Origin: Phanerochaete sordida | Lineage: Eukaryota; Basidiomycota; Agaricomycetes; Polyporales; Phanerochaetaceae | Assembly: GCA_019973155.2 (NCBI GenBank) | Contig: BPQB01000065.1 | Span: 1-64,000 of the forward strand | Length of the DNA stretch: 64,000 nucleotides | Reading direction: 5' to 3' | Shown here: positions 42,722 through 53,869 of the stretch, one piece after another | How positions within the stretch are numbered: the stretch's first letter is position 1 | How the letters are laid out: every line of letters starts with the position of its first letter | Program-made: the position numbers and the translations under genes | The notes under the pieces: generated by a model | What the model was told of the DNA's origin: nothing | Seen by the model: the letters and a program-made list of their open reading frames with translations, nothing else | Databases searched by the model: none

Positions 42722-44957
42722 TCAGAGCACATACCGGAAGTCCCGGTTCTCGATATCCGTGAGGTCGAGGAACGCCTTATCCACCTTCCCGACCTCCGCG
42801 CCACGCGCGTCCTCGAGGTACACCTCCTCCTCACTCGCCCCATCCCCATCCCCTTCGTGCTTCTCATCCACATCCCCACGCCCCGGCTCCGGCGCGGCAG
42901 CAGCCTGCTCGGCGTCGCGCCGCGCGTTCTCGCGCGCGAGGTACCAGCGCAGGAGGAGCATGAGCGCGCCGGAGACGGCCCAGCAGACGCAGATGACGGT
43001 CCACGGCACGTGGTTGCGCGGCTGGTACTGCTTCTTCCACGGCTGCGGCCCGACGGCGTTGCCGAGCGCGTAGCCGATGATCATGATCGCGTTCGTGCAT
43101 ACGCCTGTGCGCGCGCGTCAGCCGTGCTATCCTGCGCGCGAGGGGGGACAGACAGGAGGGGGAGGAGGGGGGACGTACGCTTGGTGTGTCCGGCCGTCAC
43201 GGCGCCGACCCACGCGAGCGCGATGACGAAGGGCGCGAAGGAGCCGCCGGCGCCGAGCCAGTAGCTGCAGAGCAGGCCGACCTTGAGGCGCGACGACAGC
43301 ACGTTCACGAGGATCGCGCCGAGGATGCCGACGGCGTAGCCGCCGGCGCCGACGTATGCGCGCGCGTTAGGCAGGCGCGAGGCGAGGGTTGTTGATATGA
43401 GCACTGCGAGGACTGGGGCGGGCGGGTGAGCGGGAGGAGCTGTGGAGTGGGGAAGACGTACTGAGCACGGCGCCGTCGACGCAGCCGAGGAGCGTCGTCT
43501 GGATGCTGTTGAAGCCGAATTCGGAGACAATGAGGCCGCGCTGGTTTGAGAGCGAGTTCGACACTTGTCTGTGGGCACCTGTCAGAACGGCTACATGGGC
43601 GGAGGAGCGGGTGCTACTCACGAGAATGCCGCGTAGAAGAACCACATCCACGTCTTGGGGTCTCTCAAGCACTCCATCAACCTAAAAAAACGCGCATATA
43701 GCCAGAGTTAGCACCCGTTCTGGTCAAACGCTGCACCAAACATAAGGACGGGAGGTTCATAAGTCTAACATGCTAAAGCTCATTCCCTGTTGGGGATCGC
43801 GGCGATTCTTTCGATAATCCTTACAACGGCGCGCACAAACAAAATCCGGGATGCAGCGAGAACGGATGTACGCACTGCGACTTCTTGAACTTCTTGTTCT
43901 CAATGCCCGCCTGGTTCACGCGGATGCGCGCGACCGCAACGACGCGCTCCTCCGGCGTCAGGAACCACGCCGTCGTGGGGTTGTCCGGGAAGAAGAACCT
44001 GTGCCGTGGCGATATCAGCTCTGGCATGCAGAGGCACACGAGCGTCGTACCAGAACAGGACGGACGCGACGAGCGTGATGAGCCCGAGGATGATGTTGAG
44101 CCACTGCCACGGCGCGAGCGTGGTGGTGTGGATATGCAGGCAGCCGAACGCGATGAAGCCGAGCACGACGATCGCGGTGCCGTCCATCAAAACTGCACGG
44201 GGACGCGAAGGTGAGGGTCTGCCCGACCAGCGGAGGCGCGGCACACTCACACCAGCTGCCGACACGGCGCACGCCCTCGTCGCGCGTGTAGAACATGGCG
44301 GTGACGACCATGAAGCCGGGCATGATCGCGGCCTCGGTGAGCGCGAGGAACGTGCGCACGGTCGCGAGCGCGGCGAAGCTCTTCGCGGCCGCGTGGCACA
44401 TGAGGAGCGCGGCCCAGAGGAAGATGTCGATCGCGAGCACCTTCGCGACCGGGAAGCGCTGCAGGAGGTAGTTCTGCGGGAACTCGGCGGCGAGGTAGAA
44501 GACGTAGAAGACCGTGCCGAGCTGGTTGTACTGGTTTTGGGTGAGGTGCGCGTCCTCGCTGCGCAGGGTCAGTGCGGCGCGGGATGAGAGCGGGAGGGGA
44601 CGTACAGGAGGCCGAGCACTGCGCTCTGTCCGAGCGCGTTCTTGTCTGCGTACTGCAATGCGAAGATGACTGTGGCGTGGTAGATGGTTGTGAGCTCGAA
44701 GTTTTGACAGATAAGCGGTGACACGCACGACACATGAGTGGCAGGATGTGCCAGTCGATCTTCCTCAGCACGCGCTTCGCCTCCTGCTCGTCCACAGCAT
44801 CCAGGTCCACCCCCGCGGTCACCGCCGCGGCAACATCGATGTCGGACAGAGCGACTTTGCGCGCGTGCGCATGGCCGTGTGCGTCGTGCGGGAGCGCGTG
44901 CGGCTCGAGGGGCGCGGCCTGTTTCTCAGGGTCGGCGAGCGACGCGGAGGACGACAT
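42722..44957 (-). CDS. MFS transporter, allantoate permease (Dal5)-type
   Basis: 546-aa plasma-membrane transporter of the anion:cation symporter family (Dal5/allantoate, nicotinate and related carboxylates); substrate unknown. Nine exons: 44729-44957, 44606-44669, 44251-44558, 44051-44192, 43876-43998, 43622-43681, 43462-43568, 43179-43403, 42722-43104. Introns are 47-74 nt except one of 194 nt. Frame is continuous. Signatures: EAKRVLRKIDWHILPLMC, then FALQYADKNALGQSAVLGLL (TM1), LGTVFYVFYLAAEFPQNYLL, TFLALTEAAIMPGFMVVTAM, FYTRDEGVRRVGSW, FFFPDNPTTAWFLTPEERVV, HTKR, and the ending FLDLTDIENRDFRYVL. The N-terminus is His/Ala-rich. The start at 44957 is chosen because it leads the conserved N-terminal tail and upstream sequence is not conserved. 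It is transcribed away from its paralogue at 49.5 kb. Confidence 0.9.
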
Positions 44958-47227
44958 CCTCGCTGGGCAGCGCAGAGGACGGTGGCGGGGAGGGCGATCG
45001 GCGGGCGGGGTATATATTGTGCTGTGAGACATCTGGTGCGCTCTTGCCGGAGACGGCTAGGCCGGCGGCGCGCAGAAACATGGGCGACCCGGCAGGCTGG
45101 CTTGGGAACGCGCTGAAGGGGATGCCCTTATGGATCGGCGGAATGGCCGACATTTGAATTCGCGCGAGAAGGCGGGGGCCATGAGGAGCGGTGCGGACGC
45201 TGGTTGCTGATGGGGGCCAAGGGTGCTGCGCGCGTACCTGCCCGTAGGCTCCTCAGACCCTGCAGACCTTACGTCCCAGGGCGCGAAGATGGTCACGGAG
45301 GGGGGCGAAGATGCTGCTAGCTCGTAACGTTGGGCTTAGGGGCGTGGGGGTGGATGCGCAGCGAATGCAGCTGAAGCAGAGGCGGATGAATACGGGGCGG
45401 CAGAGACCCTAGGCCAAAGTTCGGGCACGGTAAGGACTTCGTCAGCTGTACAACGATTGGGCGTAGATACCTAGTCCGCAGGGCTCAGACAGGGATGCGA
45501 GGGCGTATATTCCGGATGGGAGGTGACCCTGGCTGGGGTGCCCTGCCGTTCAGGGTCACGGCGCAGAAATGTCTATTTTACGAGCAAGCTTCCGCCCGGT
45601 GGGATCCGCGAGTCCAGACACCAGTTCAGCGAGGCCGTTGTCGACATCTTGCAGGTGGTAGGGCCTGCGAGGGGGATCGACGATGCGGGAGACGTGGAAC
45701 GGGTGCCAGGCACACGGATTCGGCCCTCGGCCTCGCGGGCGCGCGCGCTCCGCCCCATGTGCCTGTGGCTGATCCGGCGCACGTGGGTTTTCTTCCGGGG
45801 CGGCGGGGAGCGGTGTCTAGGCCCGCGGACTTGCCCGCGGACTCGGCGGCGGCGGGAGTAATCACCGTCGGGATGGTGGCCAGAGGAAAGGAGGGGTAAA
45901 TTCTTGTCAGCGAAGCGTATGTTTGAGAGCGACGGGTGGACGTCGCAAATATTTTCGGAGAGAGTTGCATCCACTGGCGCGGCAAAGCACGCGAGCTTCA
46001 GGCTTTCATCCAAGCTGCGAAGACCTTCGAGTCGCATTTACCCGTGTTGGTCTTGGAGTTCACAAGCAAGTGCTTGAGCAAGTACGAGCGACCTTTCCCA
46101 CGACGAAGTGCCAGCGTAATTCTCACGCACGGACGCTTCCTGCTGAGATGTAAGTATATATGCGCTGCGAATGCATACACTCTCACTTCTCCGCACCATC
46201 CTATTCTTTGAATTATCCTGTAAACCATATGCTCGAGACCCTCAAAAGAGCTCCTTGCAATTGCTCAACATCTGCGAGCGCCCTATATACATGCGATAAC
46301 ATCCACGCCTGAATGCCTGCCGACCTGCTGTACATATTCTGAATATGAGAGGTGCGTCCATATGGTCAGATTCATTTATAGCCAGTCCTTCTTGGACTCA
46401 GAGATGATTATCTCAATGTTAAGGTCTATGAGGTCAGCTTCTGAGCTACCTTGGATTACACCTTTCGTTTTTATGATCTGCTCCATTCGTCGCAGTGTCT
46501 CATGCCAGCCATGCTAATGCCTGATACCTTTATATATCACCCCAGACATCCCTGTCAGCGCGACACAACCTCCCGTTATATCGTGCCAAGTATGTGAGCA
46601 GGCTGTTTCGATGGCGCGTGTTCAGTACGTACCCCACATGAATGGATGTATTTAGTCCAGGGACAGTGCTGGCGGCCGATCTACAATGCACTTACACTGC
46701 AAGCACAGAGCACGTCTCCGGAGCAATCATAGCCAGACAGCTCGCCACGAAGCGGCAGGATTTACCGCGCCAGCACGTCCAGCAACCCGAGCCCGCAAGC
46801 CGTCCGCGAGAAGCCTCGCGCATGCACGCGCCCCCGCCCGAACTGAATTCAAGCCCTCTCGTGGCCCCAGGACCAGGCAAGACCTCATCCGAAATACCGA
46901 TCGCGTGACGCACTCGACATCGACAGAACGCCTCATGTCCGCCACGCAGCGTCGAGGCGTTCCCACGGCGTGCTATATAGCGCGGCGGCCCCATCGCGCG
47001 AGCGTGCACAGCTCTTCCGCTGACGTCCATGCGTCGCGGCCACCAAAACTACGCTGTGAGATCGCCGCCGCTCTGTTGACGGCGCGTTACTGACGCCGCG
47101 CGCAGTGCTGCCATAGCCCTAGCGCCGCAGCCTGTCACCACGCATTTCACCCTACCCAACACCGCACCAGCGCGAACCGCCGCCCTCACCCGATCCCCAG
47201 CGATCCGCACCAGCAACCTGCTTGGCG
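44958..47227. other. Intergenic region upstream of transporter
   Basis: About 2.3 kb with no supported gene. TATATAT at about 45,011 lies 55 bp before the ATG of the minus-strand transporter and may be its TATA box. ORFs at 45,495-46,037 overlap in several frames and match nothing I know. Confidence 0.45.
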
Positions 47228-47677
47228 ATGCCCAGCGCGCACATCGGCCCACGCGAGGTGCTCCGCGTCGCGCTGATGCGCGGCGCGCTCGACGGCGTGC
47301 GCAACGACATGGCGCGCGCGCTCGCGGCGGACGCGGCGTCGCCCGCCGCGCTTGCGGCGCTCCTGCAAGGGCTCGAGGGCATAGGCATTGACCTGTCGGA
47401 CGCGCGGCACGTGCTTGGGGTGCGTGCCGAGGGGGAGCCGAGGGAGGCAGAGGACACCCGGCGGGCGGAGGGCGGCGCCGCGTGCGGGGAGGGTGCTCGG
47501 GCGCAAGGGATGCTGCCCGAGGCGGGCCCTGCAGGGGAGGGTCGAGAGCGCTGGTTCTCGACCAAAGAAAATGTGGCGCAGAGTTCGTCTGAAACAGCGT
47601 CAACGTCGCACGCGAAACCGGGGGCTGGGCGGCGACGGAGGCGGGCGAACCGGAAGTTGTCAAAAGTGAGGCGATAG
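47228..47677 (+). CDS. Hypothetical small protein
   Basis: Single-exon open frame of 149 codons. ATG 47228 follows GGCG and begins MPSAHIGPREVLRVALMRGA. The N-terminal 65 residues look like an amphipathic helical unit (LAALLQGLEGIGIDLSDARH). The rest is polar, Gly/Glu-rich, with a strongly basic end (GRRRRRANRKLSKVRR). A TATATAG lies far upstream at 46,973. The region is very GC-rich, so long open frames occur by chance, and a 260-codon frame also lies on the other strand. No family recognised. Confidence 0.35.
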   Translation: MPSAHIGPREVLRVALMRGALDGVRNDMARALAADAASPAALAALLQGLEGIGIDLSDARHVLGVRAEGEPREAEDTRRAEGGAACGEGARAQGMLPEAGPAGEGRERWFSTKENVAQSSSETASTSHAKPGAGRRRRRANRKLSKVRR

Positions 47678-49503
47678 ACGAGGAGACTTCGCCTTTAAGG
47701 ATCGTACAGCGTATACATCTTGTACTCCTGGCCAGCAATGTATCGTTACCGATACCACCGAGGGAGTTCGTCCGCGACACAGGCGGGCATAGAATGCGGA
47801 GGATGTTCGGCAATGACGTCGGGGCTGGCAATGAGGAAAAGGTCTAGGGATGATGATGGGACCGAGATGGAGCCTAGGCTCGACGAATCGTCCAGCTGCG
47901 CCGTGCTGCGACGAGGCGCGAGACGGCAAAGCGACGTCGACGTGGACGACTGCTCGTGACGAAGTCCAGGGATGCGCTGTGAACGGAGATTAGAGCGAGA
48001 TCGAGCTGGGAAATGATTTCCTCATACCTATACGCCTCAGTACTTTGACCGAGGGTGCGTGGATAGAGTGGGCTCATATGAGCGGTGCCACTGGCAACAA
48101 CCGAAGGTCCGCTGGAATGCGCACGGTGTCGACATTTCAATGGCCTTCGTGACAGGTACAAGGCCGCCGTAAGGGAGAGTTCGGTGCTACCGGTCTGAGC
48201 GCGATACGTAATGGGGAGCCATAACCCAGGGTGATCGAAGGAAGTCGCCCTTGGGACATCCATGTCGACAGGTGAAGTGGGCGGCCCGTGGGGTGCGCTT
48301 CCGTGTAGTAAGGGTCCAGCTTGCCTCTTTGGCAGAAGTGTACAACGTAGGACTCCGACTGTCGCGCAGATAGAGCTGTCACCTGTACAACGACGAGCCC
48401 TAGAGATGGGCATGGGGTGAGAGCTGAGTTCGCAAGCCCTTGGCCCAGGATGCAGTAGGGTGTGCACCGGGCAAGCACACGGCCATAATCTATCACAACT
48501 GCGCTGTTCGCGGGGCATTAGCAAACTTCGAGCACAAGTTAGAACTGAAGAAGCATACAGACTCTCATGGTCAAGGTGTGTGATGCCGCGTGTCGTCCGG
48601 GCAGGGATACGAGAACAAGGCACGACGGCCAGAAGCACCGGGCGAACCAGATACCAGGCGCGGCATTTGGGCCGCAGTTGCCCTAAGGCGGCAGGCTATT
48701 TGGAGAGCAGAAAACGCGTGACAAGATGACCGCACCTGTTTTCTATCGGGCCCTGTAGAAGCTGTTCGCCCGTGGTACATCGGACGCGGCAGGTCTGCAG
48801 GTACACCGCAGTTCGTGCATCCCTGTGAGGGCAAGCCTGGAGAAGACAGCAGCCACGACGAGCAAGGATCACGTTTCATGCATCATGGCTTACTGACCCG
48901 GACCGCATGAAGGTTAGACTTCTGCTCTGGGAACGCCAGGAGGATCATGATGCTGGAGTGGTTTCTCATCATGTCGTCTACGGGCTCGTCGGGATGCATC
49001 TGCTGCCGACTGGCTCGAGGACGGTCACGCAGCGCAGCAAATGCTCGAAAAGCTTGTCTATTCAGCTGCTGGACAGTGGTGTCAGGCAGACTAGACGAGT
49101 CAGGGATATCGGCGGACATACCCAGCAGGCTCCGGCGGCAGGAGGAAGACAACAAGAAAGCAGTCGCGCTCAGGAACTTCGGAAAGATTTCAAGGGTTTG
49201 AATGCCGCCCTAAACGCCGAGTCGACGGTCGTCTATAGTCGTCTATCGCTCTGAAACCGTGGGAAGAGGCTGCAGTGTGGGATCGCCCGCGTCCTCGAAA
49301 GGGAGCGCGCCGAGCCTCAGGATCTCTCCGCATACACGCCGGCAGATGCTCTTGGGCCCTTTATAACAAAACCCTCCTCATGACAGCCCGCTAGACCTGC
49401 TCTCAAAAGGCCCACCATTCCTGTGCCGCTCCCGAGGCCAGGCTTTCCTCCTCTCTCCGTCCTTGTCCCCCACCGGCCGTCCGCCCCACCCCCTGAGCCC
49501 GGC
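47678..49503. other. Intergenic region upstream of second transporter
   Basis: Contains a long minus-strand frame (47,874-48,638) and a shorter one (48,883-49,155, with SADIPDSSSLPDTTVQQLNR), neither with a recognisable family or convincing splice plan. TTTATAA at 49,360-49,366 may be the TATA box of the transporter starting at 49,504. Confidence 0.35.
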
Positions 49504-51826
49504 ATGGCGTCCAGTTCGACGACCTCGGTCGACAAAAAGGTCGAGGCAGAAGGCTCCTTCAACGGCTACAAGCCCACCGTCGGCGCGCGGGAGGTCGATG
49601 TCGCCGCAGAGCTGACTGCAGGCAAGGAGATCAGCTTCACGCCCGAGGAGGCTGCGCGCGTGCGGTGCGCCCCCATATCCCTGCCGAGCACGGTCCAGAA
49701 CTGACTCGCGGACGCGCCACAGGCGGAAGATTGACATGCATCTTATGCCTCTCATGTGCAGTGCGTACCGCCCGCTGCGCGCCGTCGTGCGTCGTGCTGA
49801 CCCCGCCCGCCAGTCCTCTACATGTTCGTCTGCCAATCAGCCTCGGTGGCGTGCGCGACTCCGGTGTTGACGGACATGATCTCGACAGGATGCAGTTTGC
49901 CGACAAGACGACACTGGGCCAGTCCGCGATCCTGGGGCTATTGTAAGAGCGCAGCTTTGACCCCGTCCCCTCCCCGCTGACACGGTGGCGCACGCAGCAC
50001 CGGGACGCACATCGACCAGAACCAGTTCAACTGGCTCAGCACGATCTTCTACCTGTTCTTCCTTGGTTTTGAATGGCCCCAGAACCTTGCCCTCCAGTAC
50101 TTCCCCGTCGGCAAGTGGATGAGGTGCGCCCGTAGTGCCCGCACGCTTTGACCTCGAAGCTAAGCCCATCCCAGCTTCAACATCTTCGTCTGGGCTGTCG
50201 CTCTCCTGTGCCATGCGGCAGCGACCAGCTTCGGCGGGCTCTTCGCGTGCAGAGTCTTCCTCGGCATCTGCGAGGGCGCCATCACCCCCGGCTTCCTCCT
50301 GGTCACCGCCATGTTCTACACGCGCAAGGAACAGTCGCAGCGCGTCGGCTACTGGTGTACGTGCCCGTGCCTCTGGCGCCGCGATCGCGCTGACGTCTAT
50401 CAGTCCTCATGAACGGCGCGGCGATCATCATGCTCGGCCTCATCGCCTTCGGCGTGCTGCACATCAAGTCGACGAGCTTCATGGCCTGGCAATGGTGCGT
50501 GTCCGCCCGTTTCATGTCGGCGCCGCGCTGAACCCTTGCAAATCAGGCTCATGATCATCTTCGGGGTGATCACCCTGATTGTCTCCGTTCTGTTCTGGTG
50601 CGTCACGGCGGCGGGCGTATGCAGGCGATAGTACCTGACCGCAGCGCCAGGTTCCTCTTCCCCGACTCACCGGCAAACGCGTGGTTCCTGACCCCTGAGG
50701 AACGCATCATCGCCGTCGAGCGTATCAAGGTCAACCAGGCGGGTGTCGAGAACAAGCACTTCAAGCTCGAGCAGCTAAAGGAGTGCCTCTGGGACCCCAA
50801 GACCTGGCTGTTCTTCTTCATGGCCGCCATCTCGTGAGTCGCATCTTCTCCTCAAAGTGTATATTTAGACAGCGCTGATGGAACCCTCTGCGCACCAGCA
50901 ACGTGACGAACTCGGTACGCTGTCCCGGGCACCGCGAGCGTGCCGCCACTGACCGCTGGCCTGCAGCTGAGTAACCAACGCCAAATCATCGTCGCCGGCT
51001 TCGGCTTCTCCACGGGCGAGACGACGCTGCTCGGCACGGTCGACGGTGCCGTCGAAAGTAGGTTCAACACCGGCCTCCGATCGGACGTAGCTGACGTCCG
51101 CTGCGCCAGTCATTGTCATCTTCTGCACGGTGACTTCGGCAACGTACTGGAAGAACGGGCGCGCGTACTCGGGCATCCTCGCGTACTGCGTCGCCATCCT
51201 GGGCTCGATCCTTGTGAGCGCGCTCCCGAACCACCGCGTCGGCCTGCTGTTCTGCTACTGGATCTCGAGTACGTGCTTTCGCTCCTGTTTTTGGGGCTGC
51301 TTGCTGACACCGCGCGCGCAGTCACGTCGATCGCGCCGTTCGTCGTCATCCTCGGGTGGGCCACCTCGCTGACCGCAGGGCACACGAAGCGCACGACGAT
51401 GAACGCCATCATCATGATCGGGTATGCCGTGGGCAATGCCGCGGGCCCGCAGTACTGGAAGGACCAGTACAAGCCACGGTGCGCCCGGCGCCCTTCCCGG
51501 CCCTGCTGCTTGCTCATGTGAAACCCATGCAGGAACCACGTCCCGTGGGCGATCCTCTCCGCGTGCTGGGCCGCGACGGCCGTGCTCCTGCTCGTCACGC
51601 GTGTGTACCTCGCTCGCGAGAACGCGCGGCGCGACCGCGAGGGGCACGACGCGAAGTACGACGAGGTGTACATCACGCGCGTCCGCGAGGACGGGACGAA
51701 GGAGGAGGCGCGCGTGGACAAGGTGCGTGCTGTGCGAGGATCGTCGGGGAAGGTGCTGACGCCGTGGCGCAGGAATTCTTGGACCTCACTGATATCCAAA
51801 ATCGCGATTTCCGTTACGTGCTGTAA
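49504..51826 (+). CDS. MFS transporter, allantoate permease (Dal5)-type
   Basis: 520-aa paralogue of the 42.7-kb transporter. Fifteen exons: 49504-49664, 49723-49760, 49814-49823, 49889-49942, 49998-50123, 50175-50356, 50404-50494, 50547-50597, 50651-50833, 50899-50914, 50967-51057, 51110-51268, 51322-51478, 51533-51722, 51773-51826. All junctions keep frame. Two micro-exons (10 and 16 nt) are required to rebuild ILYMMQFADKTTLGQSAILG and AAISNVTNSLSNQRQIIV. Hallmarks: RRKIDMHLMPLMC, LGFEWPQNLALQYFPVGKWM, FLGICEGAITPGFLLVTAMF, YTRKEQSQRVGYW, FLFPDSPANAWFLTPEERII, LTAGHTKRTTMNAIIMIGYA and the ending EFLDLTDIQNRDFRYVL. Substrate unknown. Compared with its paralogue it has six more introns. Confidence 0.9.
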
Positions 51827-53869
51827 TGCTGGGCACGAGTATTTATGACCATTTAGATGATCTCCCCTTTTCTGTACGTTATACGGTAATTTTTCTGGAT
51901 ATCTTGTCGTGCTCTTATACCTCTCGCGGGTGCTGTGGATGCAATAATGTTGTTGTTGCTAGTGTTGATCACAATCGCCATTTCTTTATCTTGAATCGAC
52001 CTGTCGAGCACAACGTCTTGCCTGAATATGCGAGGGCTGCACGCGGCAACGGTCCGCTACCCGTAGCACCTGAACACATCTGCGCGAAACTCCACCGCCA
52101 AAGCTCACTGTATATATACTCTGAATATTTGAATGACACTGTTTGGACACTGTCGTGGCTTTACCTGCGCTTGGCTCAGCCCTCGGGAGCGTCTTGACTG
52201 ACTTGGACGGGTAGCAGCTAGTTACGTAAGTATTACATAAGCCATTCGTCGTCGTTTCGCGTGTGCCTTCTCGACCTTGCTTTCGCTCCCCCATGTCCGA
52301 CTCCCCGCCCTTCCCTTCCTCTCCGCCGTTTGCTGCAGCGCCAACTTCACTACCTGCTTAGTAGTACTCATCCTCGCATTTCCGTGCGAGCATATGCACA
52401 GCCGCGCATCGATTTCCTCTCGTACCACTGGCCTCCTCGTCAGCGGCGTCGAGGACGACGACGCTCACTCGTCTGCGTCCCCGTGTCTGCTTTTGAGTCT
52501 CAGGGCTTCCGTGCTCAATCTCTGCGGCGAACTAGGCCTAACACACTGTCGCATGGGCTCTCGCGCGTGCTGTCCGCGCCCTCGCGCCTTTGCGAGCACT
52601 GGCAGCAGCGGACGTCTGTTTTCTCCAGCACTTTGCTGGACAAAATGGCGCACGTGATAGAGTAGCGTCGTCTGACGTCATCGCATGCCATGGAGCGCGC
52701 TTGCGAAATCACATGCGACAACTTTCCCCGTAGATTGCTGGAGAAGTTGGGCGCCTACGCTCTCCTGCTGCCAGCTGCCACTGCCTACGCTTTCCTAGGG
52801 TTGTTGCCAGCTGTCGCCTTGCCTTCGTCGCGGCTGTCGTCGCGCCTGTTCGTCTCATCCCTGTGCCTGTTGTCGACTTTCCGCTCCGTCGCTGCGTGCA
52901 GCACCGCTCTGGCAGCCGGTGTGGTCCTTCTTGTCAATTGTCGTCCCGTCCACGAGATCGCTAGCCACAGAGACGGGCATGTATACAGCAATATCATTAA
53001 GCGATGATTCAATCAATTTGAGTGCACGACACGGCCAAGCTTGATATTCGTTGAGGATGGTCAAATCTGCACGCCGGCAGGATTCGAAGTTGCGTATAGG
53101 CACGGGCGCTCCAAGAATCGAATCGGGCCCAATCCACTTTTTTGTCGTCGCGCCGCAAGGCCCGCTGGTCACCCATGTAAATGGGTAACAGGCAAAGGCT
53201 CGAAGTGTGCGGGCTACCGTATGCAGCTAGATACCTGATACCCTATAAAATATGTGTAAAACCATCTGAGTTCGCTGCTTCAGACGGTGATCCTGGCCTA
53301 ATAGGCATCAGTAGCTACTGAAGCTCAAGCTTGAGCCTCATAAATCACCTATCTGGCGTAAAATATGCCAAGATCTCTCTCGAAGCTGGGAAGTATCTCT
53401 GGTGAGAGATATGGAGTGGACATTTGCAAGGTCTACAACCCAGCGCGATGTGTGATCGCACAACGCAGCACCGGTAGTAATAGCAGACCGACATTGGCTT
53501 CGGCGCACTAGACCTACGCCATTCGCTTGTATGATGTTCAAGAGATGATGAAAGCGAATTGACGTCAAGTCGTAGGTAATTCTGTAGTAGGCTGATACTT
53601 GCAAACTTTCCCCCAGTCCTCCCATCGCTCGCCCGATGCGCAGAATTTTAATTTTGTAATTAAAGACGATGAGTGGTTGTATGCCTTGGACCTCTGATAA
53701 ATTAATCGATTCTATGTGTCTGCGCAGGCCATTGTGGCTGTGTAAAGTGCGTCGGGAACGGTAAAGGGAGGAGGAAAGCGAGGTCTGGACGAAGCGCCCA
53801 AAATGCACTCTTGACTTGCCACACCATCACAGACTGCATACCGCGCCTTCGCACGTCGTCCCAGGCACC
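51827..53869. other. Intergenic, nothing recognised
   Basis: About 2 kb between the transporter and the myotubularin gene. Small palindromes (for example CTCAAGCTTGAG at about 53,323) and short ORFs only. A C/T-rich stretch at 52,280-52,350 is the only compositional oddity. Confidence 0.4.

Noticed and set aside
47049..47831. 260-codon minus-strand open frame
   Set aside because: Very GC-rich, rich in Ala/Arg/Pro in every frame, no motif, and it overlaps a slightly better plus-strand candidate. Not supported as a gene.
47874..48638. 254-codon minus-strand open frame
   Set aside because: No recognisable domain, no ATG with upstream signals at its start, no splice continuation. Left as unexplained; homology search would decide.
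48883..49155. Minus-strand frame with plausible-looking protein sequence
   Set aside because: Ends at a possible donor, but no continuing exon could be joined convincingly, and no family is recognised.
53040..53190. tRNA-like fragments (GATTCGAA, AATCGAATC)
   Set aside because: Neither strand gives matching T-stem and acceptor stems, so no cloverleaf forms.
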